Assembly: GCF_025460805.1 (NCBI RefSeq)
Contig: NZ_JAMXFJ010000006.1
Coordinates: 124,001-188,000, forward strand
Source of the DNA: Microvirga sesbaniae
GTDB taxonomy: Bacteria > Pseudomonadota > Alphaproteobacteria > Rhizobiales > Beijerinckiaceae
DNA: 64,000 nt
Direction: 5' to 3'
Shown: positions 61,789 to 64,000 of the stretch, one piece after another
Layout: each line of letters begins with the position of its first letter
How positions within the stretch are numbered: the first letter of the stretch is position 1
Program-made: the position numbers and the translations under genes
The notes under the pieces: generated by a model
Databases searched by the model: none
What the model was told of the DNA's origin: nothing
The model's input: the letters and a program-made list of their open reading frames with translations, nothing else

Positions 61789-62109
61789 GCGCGTAGCCTC
61801 TCAATGTGCGGAGCCCGGGACGGTTCCGAGTGCCAAGCTCGTGAAGCCCCCTGTCGCGGGCCCGACGCGCGCGGCGACCCCTGTCCGACCGGAGGACAGG
61901 CGACCCGGTTGACTGCAGGCCGGCGCCGTTCGGGCTCCGGCCGGGGAGGGATCGACGCCACCGGCCGAATCCGGCCGGCGGTCCCGGCCTTCCTCGGTCC
62001 CATGCTCCCTGGGAGTTCATTCCGGGCTTAACCCATGTTAACGTTGCGGCAGGATGCGGTGCCGGATCGCCCCGAGGGCCTCGTCGCCGATCCGGCCGGG
62101 AGGCGTGTC
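61789..62109. other. Divergent intergenic region
   Basis: 321 bp between the exported protein and the histidine kinase. An in-frame ATG for the kinase lies at 62035. Otherwise nothing recognised. Confidence 0.45.

Positions 62110-64000
<1,891 letters not shown>

Noticed and set aside
61803..61827. A GGAAC-N16-CATT sequence resembling an EcfG stress promoter upstream of the exported protein
   Set aside because: The -10 has a mismatch and would place the transcript start after the ribosome binding site of the gene, so it cannot drive the assigned start.
60257..62020. Extending the DUF2382 protein to a 587-residue product
   Set aside because: The first 232 codons overlap the exported-protein gene and show no homology; the family start is the ATG at 61324.

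Overview
The window is high-GC DNA from an alphaproteobacterium, most likely an aerobic member of the Hyphomicrobiales (Methylobacterium/Microvirga-like). This rests on the oxygen-dependent cobalamin genes with cobW-cobN and hupE, NepR-like and DUF6894 proteins, and many short palindromic repeats whose translation gives the familiar 'GMAGTSPAMT' peptide. It is inference; there is no rRNA gene to place the organism. No tRNA, rRNA, CRISPR array, transposase or phage gene was recognised.

Positions 1-3411 (minus strand) hold one end of a branched-chain-type ABC transporter operon: an acyl-CoA ligase, livG, and a livH cut by the window edge. A few small genes follow.

Positions 4354-24465 are a near-complete corrin-ring locus. 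An adenosylcobalamin riboswitch at about 20089-20275 heads a tightly overlapping eight-gene minus-strand operon: hupE (cobalt uptake), a DUF1636 gene, cobW, cobN, cobG, cobH, cobI, cobJ. Around it lie cobK (+), cobL-cobE-cobM (-), cbiD (+), cobA-cobB (-), cobO-cobQ (+), cobD (-) and cobC (+). The set combines CobG of the aerobic route with CbiD of the anaerobic route and has no cobF here. CobN carries a dispersed palindromic repeat inserted in frame.

Positions 24466-43352 are a mosaic of small regulators, signalling enzymes and secreted proteins separated by repeats: PilZ, DUF6894, STAS, Crp/Fnr, an ABC-type solute-binding protein, an adenylate cyclase, an RTX alginate lyase, a GAF-GGDEF cyclase, a C93-type cysteine peptidase, two paralogous 103-residue secreted proteins, and a NarL-type two-component cluster with a 7-2-7 NarL-like operator in its divergent promoter. 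A structured small-RNA candidate lies at about 32600-32711.

Positions 43713-55694 are a secretion operon: a giant (2919-residue) RTX heme peroxidase with a very long repeated coiled-coil insertion, followed by its type I ABC exporter and HlyD-type adaptor. A PAS-GGDEF cyclase and a secreted M20 peptidase come next.

The last 5 kb looks like a stress section: a NepR-like anti-sigma protein overlapping a CheY-like regulator, a DUF2382 stress protein, a small exported protein, and the start of a two-PAS histidine kinase running off the right edge. At least four families of 40-110 bp palindromic repeats fill most intergenic gaps, often as head-to-tail pairs.
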